A stretch of DNA of 64,000 nucleotides, from assembly GCA_964351025.1 (NCBI GenBank), contig CAYGLV010000006.1:1-64000 (forward strand), in the 5' to 3' direction. The DNA is from CAYGLV01 sp964351025. Lineage in GTDB: Bacteria > Actinomycetota > Thermoleophilia > Gaiellales > Gaiellaceae. This document shows positions 1 through 9,248 of this stretch, piece after piece. Each line of letters starts with the position of its first letter. Positions within the stretch are counted from its first letter, which is position 1. Under the pieces are notes generated by a model, which saw only the letters and a list, made by a program, of their open reading frames with translations, did not search any database and was not told the origin of the DNA. The translations under genes and the position numbers were made by a program.

Positions 1-1
1 C

Positions 2-850
2 GGCGAGCCGCTCTCCGGAGGTGCCGTGGGCCAGGTGGTCGAGTCGCGACTCGACGGCTTCGAGCCGGGCGACTGGGTCGTCTCGATGCTCGGCTGGCGC
101 GAGTGGGCGGTGGCGAGCGGAGGCCTGCGCAAGCTCGACCCCGCAGTGGCGCCCGTCTCGAGCGCGCTCGGCGTGCTCGGCACGACGGGCTTCACGGCCT
201 ACGTCGGCCTGCTCGACATCGGGCAGCCGAAGGCGGGGGAGACGGTGTTCGTCTCGGGCGCAGCCGGGGCGGTCGGCAGCATCGCCGGCCAGATCGCAAA
301 GCTCAAGGGCTGCCGCGTCGTCGGTAGCGCCGGCTCCGAGGAGAAGGTCGCCTGGCTGCGGGACGAGCTCGGCTTCGACGCCGCGTTCGACTACAAGGGC
401 GCTGACGTCCGCGAAGCGCTGAAAGAGGCCGCGCCGGAGGGCATCCACGTCTACTTCGACAACGTCGGCGGCGACCACCTCGAGGCGGCGCTCGCCGCGC
501 TGCACCCGTTCGGGCGCGTCGTTTCGTGCGGGATGATCTCGCGCTACAACGACGGAAGTCCGGTTCCAGGCCCCTCGAACCTCATGTTCGTCGTCGGCAA
601 GCGGCTGCGCATCCAGGGCTTCATCATCAGCGACCACTTCGACCGCTTCAAGCAGTTCGCGACGGACATGGGCGGCTGGCTGCGCGAGGGCAAGGTGCGC
701 GACCGTGAGACGGTCGTCGAGGGGATCGAGAACGCGCCGGCCGCGTTCATGGGCCTCTTCTCCGGCGAGAACACCGGCAAGATGATCGTGAAGGTCGGCC
801 CGGCGCCGGAGGATCAGGCGTCGAGCGCCGCGCGCAGCGACGCGACGTAG
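2..850 (+). CDS. Zinc-free MDR NADPH-dependent oxidoreductase (5' truncated)
   Basis: The reading frame is open from base 2, so the true start lies left of the window; the internal GTG at 26 is not a start. The visible C-terminal ~280 residues belong to the medium-chain dehydrogenase/reductase superfamily, closest in style to the CurA/prostaglandin reductase/YncB group: GGAVGQVVES and FEPGDWV of the GroES-like domain, the Rossmann motif SGAAGAVGSIAGQIAK near visible residue 85, and YFDNVGGDHL. No catalytic zinc ligands are visible. The expected role is NADPH-dependent reduction of an alpha,beta-unsaturated carbonyl; the substrate is unknown. It converges on trpA with a 37-bp 3' overlap (814-850), so neither gene has space for its own terminator. 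Confidence 0.85.
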   Translation, partial: GEPLSGGAVGQVVESRLDGFEPGDWVVSMLGWREWAVASGGLRKLDPAVAPVSSALGVLGTTGFTAYVGLLDIGQPKAGETVFVSGAAGAVGSIAGQIAKLKGCRVVGSAGSEEKVAWLRDELGFDAAFDYKGADVREALKEAAPEGIHVYFDNVGGDHLEAALAALHPFGRVVSCGMISRYNDGSPVPGPSNLMFVVGKRLRIQGFIISDHFDRFKQFATDMGGWLREGKVRDRETVVEGIENAPAAFMGLFSGENTGKMIVKVGPAPEDQASSAARSDAT

Positions 851-1515
851 GCGCGCAGTGCCTCCGGGCCGTCCTCGGCCGCCTCGAGCGCCCGCGAGCC
901 GACCACGACTCCGTCGGTGAGCTCGGCCGCGGCGCGGGCCTGTTCCGGGGTCGAGATGCCGAAGCCGGCGTAGAGCGGAACACCGCCCGAGACGGCGCGG
1001 GCGCGGGCGGCGAGGCCGCCGAGCGCGCCGGAGAGCTCGCCGCGGGCGCCGGTCGTCCCCGTCAGAGTGACGAGGTAGAGCCAGCCGTCGGTCTGCTCGG
1101 CTGCGACCCGGATCCGCTCGTCGGTCGAGGTGGGAGCGACGAGTTGCACGCGCTTCAGCTCGGGGCGCTCGCCGGCGGGGAGGTCGGCGACGATCAGGCT
1201 CGTCGCGCCGGCGGCCCGCGCCTCCGCGTCGAACCGCTCCCAGCCCCGCGCTTCGAGCAGCGAGGCGTAGGTCATCGGGATCAGCGGCACGCGCACGCGC
1301 GCCCGCACCTGCGCGAGGCAGTCGAGGCAGGCCTGCGTGCGCATTCCCTGGGCGAGCGCGCGCTCGGCTGCGCGCCGGATCACCGGCCCGTCGGCGAGCG
1401 GGTCCGAGAACGGGAAGCCGAGCTCGATCACGTCGGCACCGCCCGCGACGGCCGCCTCGGCGAGCGCCGGCGTCTCCGGCCCCGACATCAGGTAGATGAC
1501 GAGCGCCTTGCTCAT
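814..1515 (-). CDS. trpA: Tryptophan synthase alpha chain
   Basis: It cleaves indole-3-glycerol phosphate to indole and glyceraldehyde 3-phosphate and passes indole through the tunnel to TrpB. The signature ELGFPFSDPLADGP carries the catalytic Glu and Asp of the TIM barrel, and YAGFGISTPEQ forms part of the phosphate site. At 233 residues it is about 25-30 shorter than most TrpA. It begins at the first beta strand (MSKALVIYLMSG), so the usual N-terminal helix is missing. The ATG overlaps the trpB stop by 4 bp (ATGA), which fixes the start and implies translational coupling. It is the last gene of the trp operon. Confidence 0.95.
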   Translation of the reverse strand: MSKALVIYLMSGPETPALAEAAVAGGADVIELGFPFSDPLADGPVIRRAAERALAQGMRTQACLDCLAQVRARVRVPLIPMTYASLLEARGWERFDAEARAAGATSLIVADLPAGERPELKRVQLVAPTSTDERIRVAAEQTDGWLYLVTLTGTTGARGELSGALGGLAARARAVSGGVPLYAGFGISTPEQARAAAELTDGVVVGSRALEAAEDGPEALRAYVASLRAALDA

Positions 1516-2636
1516 CCCTGGGCCAGCACCTCAGCGAGGTCCTTGTCGCCGCGACCGGAGAGGCAGACGAGAACCAGCTGCCCGGCCAGCTCCGCGGCGC
1601 GGGCGAGCGCGTGCGCCGGCTCGAGCGCCGGGATGATGCCCTCGGTCGCCGTCAGGCGCCGGAAGGCGGCGAGCGCCTCCGCGTCGGTCGCAGGAAGGTA
1701 CTCGACGCGGCCCGAGTCGCGCAGGTAGGCGTGCTCGGGGCCGACACCGGGGTAGTCGAGCCCGGCCGAGATCGAGTGAGCGTCGGCGATCTGGCCGTCC
1801 TCGTCGGCGAGCACGGAGGAGCGCGATCCGTGCAGGATTCCCGCGCGGCCCGTCCCGAGGCTGGCGGCACCCGCCGCCTCGACGCCGACGATCCGCACGC
1901 CTTCGTCGGCGAGGAAGCCCGAGAACATGCCGATCGCGTTCGAGCCGCCGCCGACGCAGGCGACGACGGTGTCCGGCAACCGGCCCGCCGCTGCCAGGAT
2001 CTGGGCCCGGGCCTCGCGCCCGATCACCGCCTGGAGATCCCGGACCAGCTCAGGGTACGGGGCGGGGCCGACGCAGGAGCCGATCAGGTAGTGGGTTGTC
2101 TCGACGTTCGTGATCCAGTCGCGGATCGCCTCGCTGGTCGCCTCCTTCAGGGTCTTCGTCCCGAACTCGACGGGGCGCACCTCGGCGCCGAGCAGGCCCA
2201 TCCGCTCGACGTTCGGGCGCTGCCGGCGCATGTCCTCGGAGCCCATGTAGACGACGCACGCGAGGCCGAAGCGGGCGCAGACGGTGGCCGTGGCGACTCC
2301 ATGCTGGCCGGCGCCCGTCTCGGCGACGATGCGCGTCTTGCCGAGCCGGCGCGCGAGCACGGCCTGGCCGAGCGCGTTGTTGAGCTTGTGCGCGCCCGTG
2401 TGGAGGAGATCCTCGCGCTTGAGCCAGAGGTCGACGCCGGGCGCAAAGCGCTCGGCGGGGGTGAGCGGCGTCGGGCGGCCTGCGAACGTGCGCCCGAGCT
2501 CGTCCAGCTCCGCCCAGTAGGCCGGGTCGGCCTTCGCCGCGCCCCAGGCGCCCACGAGCTCGTCGAGGGCGGGGACGAGCGTCTCCGGCACGTAGCGACC
2601 GCCGTAGGGGCCGAAGTCGGTCTGGACGGTGCTCAT
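1512..2636 (-). CDS. trpB: Tryptophan synthase beta chain
   Basis: This PLP enzyme condenses indole with L-serine to give tryptophan. HTGAHKLNNALGQ holds the PLP lysine, and CVGGGSNAIGMF is the glycine-rich phosphate-binding loop. The N-terminus FGPYGGRYVPETL is typical of TrpB1, the form that partners with TrpA. At 374 residues it is close to the usual ~400. Its start overlaps the trpCF stop by 4 bp and its stop overlaps trpA by 4 bp, consistent with equimolar production of the alpha2-beta2 complex. Confidence 0.97.
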   Translation of the reverse strand: MSTVQTDFGPYGGRYVPETLVPALDELVGAWGAAKADPAYWAELDELGRTFAGRPTPLTPAERFAPGVDLWLKREDLLHTGAHKLNNALGQAVLARRLGKTRIVAETGAGQHGVATATVCARFGLACVVYMGSEDMRRQRPNVERMGLLGAEVRPVEFGTKTLKEATSEAIRDWITNVETTHYLIGSCVGPAPYPELVRDLQAVIGREARAQILAAAGRLPDTVVACVGGGSNAIGMFSGFLADEGVRIVGVEAAGAASLGTGRAGILHGSRSSVLADEDGQIADAHSISAGLDYPGVGPEHAYLRDSGRVEYLPATDAEALAAFRRLTATEGIIPALEPAHALARAAELAGQLVLVCLSGRGDKDLAEVLAQG

Positions 2637-3790
2637 GCTCTGACTGCCTCCACGTAGGCGCGGACTTTGTCACGATCCTTGAGCCCCGGGGCAGACTCGA
2701 GCTGCGAGCTTGCGTCCACCGCCCACGGGCGCACCGCCTCGATCGCGGCACGGACGTTCTCGGGGCCGAGGCCGCCGGCAAGGACGATACGTCCCTCCGC
2801 CTGCGCGGCGCGCCGCCAGTGCTCGGGGTCGTTCTCCTGCCAGGGGAGATCGAAGACGCGCGCGACGCGCTCGCCGTCGCGCAGCAGCACGGCGTCCCGG
2901 CCGCGCACCTTGCCCGGCTCGCGCGGGTGCACCTGGTCGAGGTCGGCTGCGCTGTCGCCTGCCTCTCCCACCCAGACGGCCACGGAGAGCAGCGTTTCGG
3001 GCACCGGAAGGACTCTGGCGGCCGCCCGCGGGCTCTCGGGGACGAGGACGAAGCCCGCGAGATCGGCGCCGGCCGCCGCCGCGGCGGCGACGTCCTCCTC
3101 CCGGGTCAGCCCGCAGACCTTGACGAGCGGGCGCGAGAGCAACGCGGCCAGCTTGGCCGCCGGGTCGGGCGCCCGCATCAGCGCCGAGCCGACGAGAATC
3201 GCGTCGGCGCCCGCGAGCTCGGCGGCCGCGCCCTGGGCACGCGACTCGATCCCGCTCTCGGCGACGACGACGCGGTCGCGCGGCGCGCGGGCGATGAGCG
3301 CGAGCTGCGCTGCGCGGTCGATGCGGAAGGTCGCGAGGTCGCGCGCGTTGATCCCGATCACGCCGGCGCCGAGCGCGACTGCGCGGTCGAGCTCCTCGGC
3401 GTCGTGCGCCTCGACGAGCGTGTCGAGGCCGAGCGCGGCGGCGGCGCTCATGAGGGCCCGGCAGCTCCCGTCCTCGAGGTCGCGCAGGAGCAGCAGCACC
3501 GCGTCGGCGCCGGCCTCGCGGGCCGTGCGCAGGTGCTCCTCCGTCGAGAAGAAGCCCTTGGCAAGGAGCGGCGCCTCCGTGGCCGCGCGGGCGGAGCGCA
3601 GGTCGTCCCAGGTCCCCCCGAAGCGCTCGTCGACGAGCACCGAGATCGCCGCCGCGCCTGCGGCCGCGTAGGCGGGCGCGATCGCCGCGGGATCCGCGTC
3701 CGGGCGGATGTCGCCCGCCGAGGGCGAGCGCCGCTTGATCTCGGCGATGCCCTGCAGGCCCGGAGCGGCGAGCGCGTCCCTAAACCTCAC
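2633..3790 (-). CDS. trpCF: Fused indole-3-glycerol-phosphate synthase / phosphoribosylanthranilate isomerase
   Basis: One 385-residue chain carries two consecutive TIM-barrel enzymes. Residues ~1-215 are TrpC (IAEIKRRSPSAGDIRP, LLAKGFF, VIGINARDLATF, VVAESGI). Residues ~216-385 are TrpF (VKVCGLTREEDV, VLAGGLGPENVRAAI, VDASSQLE). The order matches the E. coli fusion, but most actinobacteria keep separate genes. The GTG start is forced: an in-frame TGA lies four codons upstream (3800-3802). TrpC therefore lacks about 40-45 N-terminal residues that include helix alpha0, and the TrpF half is also short. It overlaps trpD by 11 bp. Confidence 0.93.
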   Translation of the reverse strand: MRFRDALAAPGLQGIAEIKRRSPSAGDIRPDADPAAIAPAYAAAGAAAISVLVDERFGGTWDDLRSARAATEAPLLAKGFFSTEEHLRTAREAGADAVLLLLRDLEDGSCRALMSAAAALGLDTLVEAHDAEELDRAVALGAGVIGINARDLATFRIDRAAQLALIARAPRDRVVVAESGIESRAQGAAAELAGADAILVGSALMRAPDPAAKLAALLSRPLVKVCGLTREEDVAAAAAAGADLAGFVLVPESPRAAARVLPVPETLLSVAVWVGEAGDSAADLDQVHPREPGKVRGRDAVLLRDGERVARVFDLPWQENDPEHWRRAAQAEGRIVLAGGLGPENVRAAIEAVRPWAVDASSQLESAPGLKDRDKVRAYVEAVRA

Positions 3791-4789
3791 GCGAGAACCT
3801 CACGAGCTCGTCGAGCCGCGCGAGCGCGGCGCCGGAGTCGATCGCCGCGCTGGCCAGCGAGATGCCCTCGCGCAGGTCCTCCGCGTGCCCCGACGCGGCG
3901 ATCGCGCCCGCGGCGTTCAGGACGATCGCGTCCCTTCGTGTTCCTTCCGCTCCCGAGAAGACCTCGCGGACGACGAGCGCGTTCTCGCTCGCCGAGCCAC
4001 CGCGCAGCTCGTCCAGGTGACCGCGCGGGATGCCCAGGTCGAGCGGGTCGATCGTGTACTCGCGCACAGCTCCGTCCACGACCTCGCAGACGAGATTCGG
4101 CCCTGTTGGAGAAAGCTCGTCGATCCCGCCGTCGCCGTGCACGACGAACGCGCGCCGCGCGCCGAGCTGCGCGAGCACGTCGGCGATCGTCCGGACGAGG
4201 CCGGGCGCGTAGACGCCGATCACCTGCGCCCGCGCACCCGCCGGGTTCGTGAGCGGCCCGAGGAGGTTGAAGACCGTGCGCGTGGCGAGCTCGCGGCGGA
4301 CCGGCGCCGCGTGGCGCATGGCCGGGTGGTGTGTCGGCGCGAACATGAAGCCGAAGCCGAGCTCGTCGATCGACTGCGCGATCCGTGCGGGCGGCTGCTC
4401 GAGCTCGAAGCCGAGCGCCTCGAGCACGTCGGCCGAGCCGGAGGCGGACGAGACGGCGCGGTTGCCGTGCTTCGCCACCGCGGCGCCGGCGGCGGCCGCG
4501 ACGAGCGCCGCGGCGGTCGAGATGTTGAACGTGTGGCCACCGTCGCCGCCCGTGCCGGCGGTGTCCACGAGATCGTCGCGGCGTGGGTGGACCGGAAGCA
4601 CGTGCTCGCGCATCGCCTCCGCGCAGCCGGCGATCTCGTCTGCTGTCTCACCCTTCACCTTCAACGCCACGAGAAACCCGCCGATCTGGCCGGGCGAGGC
4701 CTCACCGCGCATGATCTCGTCCATGACCGCGCGCGACCGGGAGCGGTCCAGAGACCGTCCCTCGAGCAGATCCGCCAGAGCCTCGACGA

Positions 4790-4793
<4 letters not shown>
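3780..4793 (-). CDS. trpD: Anthranilate phosphoribosyltransferase
   Basis: It transfers the phosphoribosyl group of PRPP to anthranilate, the second committed step of tryptophan synthesis. DTAGTGGDGGHTFNIST (near residues 77-94) binds PRPP and AKHGNRAVSS is the second family motif. TVFNLLGPLTNPA and the C-terminal core are intact, and 337 residues is full length. The gene is free-standing, not fused to TrpG as in enterobacteria. Start and stop both overlap neighbouring trp genes, so it is an internal cistron of the operon. Confidence 0.96.
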
Positions 4794-5352
<559 letters not shown>

Positions 5353-5356
<4 letters not shown>

Positions 5357-6582
5357 AGCTCGGCCTCCGCCAGGTCGATCGCGGCTTCGAGCGCCGCCAG
5401 CTTGCTCAGGCACTCGAGGTGCTCCGCCTCGGGATCGGAGTCTGCCACGATCCCGGCTCCGGCCTGCAGGCCGGCGACGCCGTCGTGGAGCACGATCGTG
5501 CGGATCGCGATGCACGTGTCCATCGTCCCGCCCGGGAGGACATAGCCGACCGCGCCGGCGTAGGGGCCGCGCCGGTAGCCCTCGAGCTCGCTCACGATCT
5601 GCATCGCACGCACCTTCGGCGCCCCCGAGACGGTGCCGGCGGGGAAGCAGGCGCGCAGGAGGTCGTACGGCGAGACGCCCTCGGCCAGCGCGCCCGCGAC
5701 CTCGGAGACGAGGTGGACGACGTGCGAGTAGCGCTCGGGCTGGAGGAAGCTCTCGACGCGCACCGTGCCGGGGCGGCAGACGCGCGAGAGGTCGTTGCGG
5801 CCGAGGTCGACGAGCATGGTGTGCTCCGCGCGGTCCTTCTCGGAGGCGAGTAGCCGCTCGATGTCGCCGGCGCCCGGCTGTGTCGTCCCGGCGATCGGGT
5901 TGAGGCTCGCGCGGCCGCCCTCGCACTTGACGAGCGTCTCGGGGGACGAGCCGATCAGCGCGAGCCCTTCCAGCTCCAGCAGGAAGAGGTACGGCGAGGG
6001 GTTGACGCGGCGCAGCGCCCGGTAGAGCTGGAGGGCCGAGGCCGAGGTGGGCCGCAGGGCGCGTTGCGAGAGGACGACCTGGAACGCGTCGCCGGCCCGA
6101 ATGAGGTCTTTGATCCTGTCCACGCCTGTCTCGTAGTCGGCCTGCGGAGGGAAGCGGCGCGTGGGCCCGGCCGCGGTTGCAGGTGACGGGAGCGGGGGGA
6201 GAGGGCCGGCGAGCAGCTCGGCGATCTCCTGCGCGTCGCCTACGAGCACGTCTGCCGTACCGGAGCCGTGGTCGTAGCGCAGGAGCGTGTCGGCGACGAT
6301 GAAGCTGCTCTCGGGCAGGCCCGCTCCTGCGCCGGGCAGCGGCACCGTCGGCTCCAGCTCCGCGGCGTGGTCGTAGGCGAGGTAGCCGACGACCGGCGCC
6401 CCGAGCGCCTCCGCCTCGTCGAACGAGACGATGCGCGAGCCCGCGCCCATGAACGAGTGGCGGCCGAGGCGGCCGTGCTCGACCGACTCGAGCAGGAAGC
6501 TCGCCTGCCCGGCGCCGCGCAGGCGGAGGTACGCCCCAAGGGGGGTGAGGAGGTCGGTCGGTATGCGGGTCGTCTGTGTCAT
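5353..6582 (-). CDS. trpE: Anthranilate synthase component I
   Basis: It converts chorismate plus ammonia to anthranilate and pyruvate and is the feedback-regulated first enzyme. FLLESVEHGRLGRHSF contains the LLES motif tied to tryptophan feedback binding and separates TrpE from PabB. Catalytic motifs are PIAGTTQPG, DRAEHTMLVDLGRNDL and PAGTVSGAPKVRAM. I start at ATG 6582 (409 aa). A GTG at 6603 is in frame, but it lies in the loop of the leader terminator hairpin and would add residues encoded by the terminator itself. No clear Shine-Dalgarno precedes either start, so the start is less certain than the identity. Confidence 0.93.
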
Positions 6583-6591
6583 GGGAACGAA

Positions 6592-6611
6592 AAAGACCCT
6601 CACGGGTCTTT
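6592..6611 (-). terminator. trp attenuator: intrinsic terminator in the trpE leader
   Basis: Read on the minus strand, an 8-bp perfect stem (AAAGACCC / GGGTCTTT) closes a 4-nt GTGA loop and runs into a T-tract of five, 9 nt before the trpE ATG. A terminator between a Trp-rich leader peptide and trpE is the classical attenuation arrangement. The 5' arm can pair instead with GGGTCT upstream, inside the hairpin at 6632-6652, giving a plausible antiterminator. Confidence 0.82.
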
Positions 6612-6631
6612 GGAGCGGAACGGGCTGTGTC

Positions 6632-6652
6632 GCGCCGGGTCAGACCCGGCGC
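6632..6652 (-). promoter_or_regulatory. Pause/antiterminator hairpin of the trp leader
   Basis: A perfect 9-bp inverted repeat (GCGCCGGGT / ACCCGGCGC) with a 3-nt loop overlaps the last codons and stop codon of the leader peptide (6640-6642). Its GGGTCT segment is complementary to AGACCC of the terminator, so this and the terminator fold can be mutually exclusive. A ribosome stalled at the Trp codons would favour the antiterminator. The structures are seen; the switching is inferred. Confidence 0.65.
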
Positions 6653-6708
6653 AGGCTCCCGCCCCGCTCGCGGCGCCAGGCCCACCAGGCACGCGGGGTG
6701 AGAGTCAT
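6640..6708 (-). CDS. trpL: trp operon leader peptide
   Basis: A 22-codon frame begins ATG at 6708 and ends TGA at 6640-6642. Its translation starts MTLTPRAWWAWRR: three Trp codons in a four-residue stretch (W-W-A-W), where chance would rarely place one. The stop falls in the loop of the hairpin at 6632-6652 and the terminator follows 28 nt later, just before trpE. It acts as a sensor of charged tRNA-Trp rather than as a functional peptide. Streptomyces and Corynebacterium trp leaders use the same logic with different peptides. Confidence 0.85.
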   Translation of the reverse strand: MTLTPRAWWAWRRERGGSLRRV

Positions 6709-6858
6709 CGGACGGAGCGTAGCCGAACTGCGGCCCGGGTCAAGCCGTCATGGGCGGCGCAGCTATCGGATCTCGGGGCATGCGCCCGACTCGTGGCGGC
6801 CTTCGCGCGCCGCCTCGAGCCGGGCATGTCGTTCCTGCGCTGAAGGACGAGCGCAGGC

Positions 6859-7173
6859 CTACGCGTGAACCGCCGTGCGCACCTCCTGGAGCACGACCTC
6901 GTAGTGGTCGACCGCAGGCGTCCCGGTGGAGCCGAGCTCCTTCGCCGCCTGGGCGCGGACCTTGTTCGCGGCCTCCTCGCTCGCGCGCAGCGACTCCTGG
7001 GTGTCCCAGAGCGTGATCACGAGCGACTTGCCCGTCTCGCGATCGATCAGCCCGAGGACTCCTGAGAAGCCGTCGAGCTGCTTGATCTGGGGGAGGACCT
7101 GCGACTCGAGAATCGAGACGGCCTCATCGACCTTCTCGCGGGAACCGACAATTGTGCTCGCGCGTGCGAACAT
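6859..7173 (-). CDS. ABM-domain (dimeric alpha-beta barrel) small protein
   Basis: This 104-residue protein matches the antibiotic biosynthesis monooxygenase/stress-responsive dimeric barrel fold: FARASTIVGSREKVDEAVSIL, then LDGFSGVLGLIDRETGKSLVITLWDTQESL, then a C-terminal strand DHYEVVLQEV. Such proteins may be cofactor-free monooxygenases or stress proteins; the substrate cannot be told. ATG 7173 is preceded by GGAGGTGG at good spacing, a strong ribosome site that contrasts with the many leaderless neighbours. It is divergent from the thiolase gene and upstream of, but clearly separate from, the trp leader. Confidence 0.8.
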   Translation of the reverse strand: MFARASTIVGSREKVDEAVSILESQVLPQIKQLDGFSGVLGLIDRETGKSLVITLWDTQESLRASEEAANKVRAQAAKELGSTGTPAVDHYEVVLQEVRTAVHA

Positions 7174-7251
7174 CAACCACCTCCTCAGCCGATATCTCGT
7201 AGCAATGGATACTAATACGTTTTGGTGCAAAGTGGAAGAGCGCACGTCGGC

Positions 7252-7257
7252 TACGCT
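7252..7257 (+). promoter_or_regulatory. -10 element of the thiolase gene (leaderless)
   Basis: TACGCT ends 6 nt before the GTG at 7264, so transcription would begin at or next to the start codon. No Shine-Dalgarno is visible. Confidence 0.5.
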
Positions 7258-7263
7258 GCTGCG

Positions 7264-8415
7264 GTGAGCCGCTCCGTCATCGTCTCCGCCGTCCGTACGC
7301 CCTTCGGCAAGCTTGGTGGCGGACTCGCGAGGCACTCCGGGACTGAGCTCGGCTCGATCGCAATCCGTGCGGCGCTCGAGCGCTCCGGGCTCGAGCCGGC
7401 CGAGGTCGAGTACGTGATCATGGGCCAGGTGCTGCAGGCGGGGGCGGGTCAGGCGCCCGCGCGGCAGGCGGCGATCGGCGCCGGACTGCCGAAGGAGGTG
7501 CCTGCGGACACCGTGAACAAGGTGTGCGCCTCCTCGATTCGCGCCCTCGAGATCGCCGACGCGATGATCCGCGCCGGCGAGCACCGGCTGGTCGTCACCG
7601 GCGGCATGGAGTCGATGTCGAACGCGCCGTACCTGCTCAGGAAGGCGCGCTTCGGCTACCGGCTCGGCGACGGTGAGCTCGTGGACGCGATGATCTTCGA
7701 CGGGCTGCGCTCGACGTTCGACGGGCTCCACATGGTCGCCCAGAACGCGGGCGTCTCCCGCGAGCTGGGGATCACGCGCGAGGCGCAGGACGTCTGGGCG
7801 TACCGGTCGCACCAGCGTGCCGCGGCCGCTCAGGCGGAGGGCCGCTTCGCGGACGAGCTCGTCCCCGTCGGCGACGTGACGGCGGACGAGTCGGTGCGCC
7901 CGGACACGACGCTCGAGAAGCTCGCCTCGCTGCAGCCTGTGTTCGACCCCGAAGGGACGACGACGGCCGGAAACGCCCCCGGCGTGAACGACGGCGCCTC
8001 GTGCGTGATCGTCGCGTCCGAGGAGTTCGCGCGGGAGCGTGGCCTCGAGGTGCTCGCGACGATCGTCGCGCAAGGCTACGTCGCCGACGACTTCGCCTAT
8101 CTCGCGCGGACGCCCGCCAATGCGGCCGCCCAGGCGCTCGCGAAGGCGGGCAAGACGATCGCCGACGTGAGGCGGGTCGAGATCAACGAGGCGTTCGCCT
8201 CGGTCGCCTCGCACTCGACGCAGCTGCTCGGGGCCGACGAGGAGATCGTGAACGTGAACGGCGGAGCGATCGCGCTCGGCCACCCGATCGGCGCCTCCGG
8301 CGGGCGCATCGTCGGCACGCTGGTGCACGAGCTCCGGCGGAGCGGGGGCGGTCTGGGCCTGGCCGCCATCTGCTCGGGCGGCGGCCAGGGCGACGCGCTC
8401 CTGATCGACGTCTAG
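7264..8415 (+). CDS. Acetyl-CoA C-acyltransferase (thiolase)
   Basis: This type II thiolase of 383 residues catalyses either acetoacetyl-CoA cleavage/formation or the last step of beta-oxidation. NKVCASSIRA holds the nucleophilic Cys near residue 86; GGMESMSNAPY, NGGAIALGHPIGASGGRI (His) and CSGGGQGDAL (second Cys) complete the active site. The GTG at 7264 is chosen because SRSVIVSAVRTPFGK is the usual N-terminus; the 42 nt upstream are in frame but include the -10 element. With the hydroxyacyl-CoA and acyl-CoA dehydrogenases downstream it suggests butyryl-CoA oxidation. Its stop shares CTAG with the convergent gene. Confidence 0.93.
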   Translation: MSRSVIVSAVRTPFGKLGGGLARHSGTELGSIAIRAALERSGLEPAEVEYVIMGQVLQAGAGQAPARQAAIGAGLPKEVPADTVNKVCASSIRALEIADAMIRAGEHRLVVTGGMESMSNAPYLLRKARFGYRLGDGELVDAMIFDGLRSTFDGLHMVAQNAGVSRELGITREAQDVWAYRSHQRAAAAQAEGRFADELVPVGDVTADESVRPDTTLEKLASLQPVFDPEGTTTAGNAPGVNDGASCVIVASEEFARERGLEVLATIVAQGYVADDFAYLARTPANAAAQALAKAGKTIADVRRVEINEAFASVASHSTQLLGADEEIVNVNGGAIALGHPIGASGGRIVGTLVHELRRSGGGLGLAAICSGGGQGDALLIDV

Positions 8416-9248
8416 CCGGCGACCGGCTGCCAGGTCGTGCCGCCGTCGCCGCTCCGGTAGAGCGTGCGGTCGAAGGCGACGACATAGGCGATCCTCGGCG
8501 CTCCCGGCGCCCAGGCGATCGGTCCGGTATCCGCGCCGAGGCGGAGCACCTGCTTCCACGTGCGGCCTCCGTCGAGCGAGCGAAGCACTCCCGGCCCGGA
8601 GGCGAGCACGAGCTTCGGGTCGCCGGGCGCGACGGCGAAGCCCCGCACCTCGGCCCGGACGGTTCCGGCCCAGGTCTTCCCTCCATCGCGGCTGGCGAGG
8701 ACGAGCCGGCGCTGCGCATCGGCGGCGAGGATCGTGCCGTCGCCGAGCACGGCGAGGCCGAACACCGAGTCGCCGACCGCGCGCGACACGGGCGAGAAGC
8801 TCGCGCCGCCGTCGCGGGAGCGGTAGAGACCCTCTCCGGCGACGGCCGCGTACAGCGTCAGCGAGGATCGCGGATCCACGGCGAACCCGTGCAGATCGAG
8901 GTGCGGCAGACCGCGAGGGCGGATGTCACGCCACGTGACCCCGCCGTCGGTGCTGCGGGCGAGGACGTTGTGACCGGCGGCCCAGACCGTGAGGCCGCCC
9001 GCCCGGGCGAGATTCATCGCATCCTTGCCGCCGAGCGAGTACTTCGTCCACGTCCTGCCGCCGTCACGGGACCGGAACAGGCCGTCGTGGGTGCCCAGCA
9101 GCACGTCTCGCGCGTCGGCGGGCGAGACGAGCAGCGAGTGGTAGTCGGGCGCACGCGGTAGGCTGCCGCCCCCGTCGCGACGGCTGAGCTCGACGGCCAC
9201 GAGCGCGAGGACGGCGAAGGCGAGGAGCGCGAACCGGCCGCGGCTCAT
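8412..9248 (-). CDS. Membrane-anchored Asp-box (BNR) beta-propeller protein
   Basis: The 278-residue protein has an uncleaved-looking N-terminal membrane segment (FALLAFAVLALVAVEL) followed by a repeat domain with six Asp-box motifs of the form S-x-D-G-G-x-T-W: SRDGGRTW, STDGGVTW, SRDGGASF, SRDGGKTW, SLDGGRTW and SGDGGTTW. That number fits a six-bladed propeller outside the membrane, as in sortilin/Ycf48/sialidase-like proteins. No sialidase catalytic residues are apparent, so a binding or assembly role is more likely. The ATG overlaps the arsC stop by 4 bp, so the two genes are probably co-expressed. Confidence 0.8.
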   Translation of the reverse strand: MSRGRFALLAFAVLALVAVELSRRDGGGSLPRAPDYHSLLVSPADARDVLLGTHDGLFRSRDGGRTWTKYSLGGKDAMNLARAGGLTVWAAGHNVLARSTDGGVTWRDIRPRGLPHLDLHGFAVDPRSSLTLYAAVAGEGLYRSRDGGASFSPVSRAVGDSVFGLAVLGDGTILAADAQRRLVLASRDGGKTWAGTVRAEVRGFAVAPGDPKLVLASGPGVLRSLDGGRTWKQVLRLGADTGPIAWAPGAPRIAYVVAFDRTLYRSGDGGTTWQPVAG

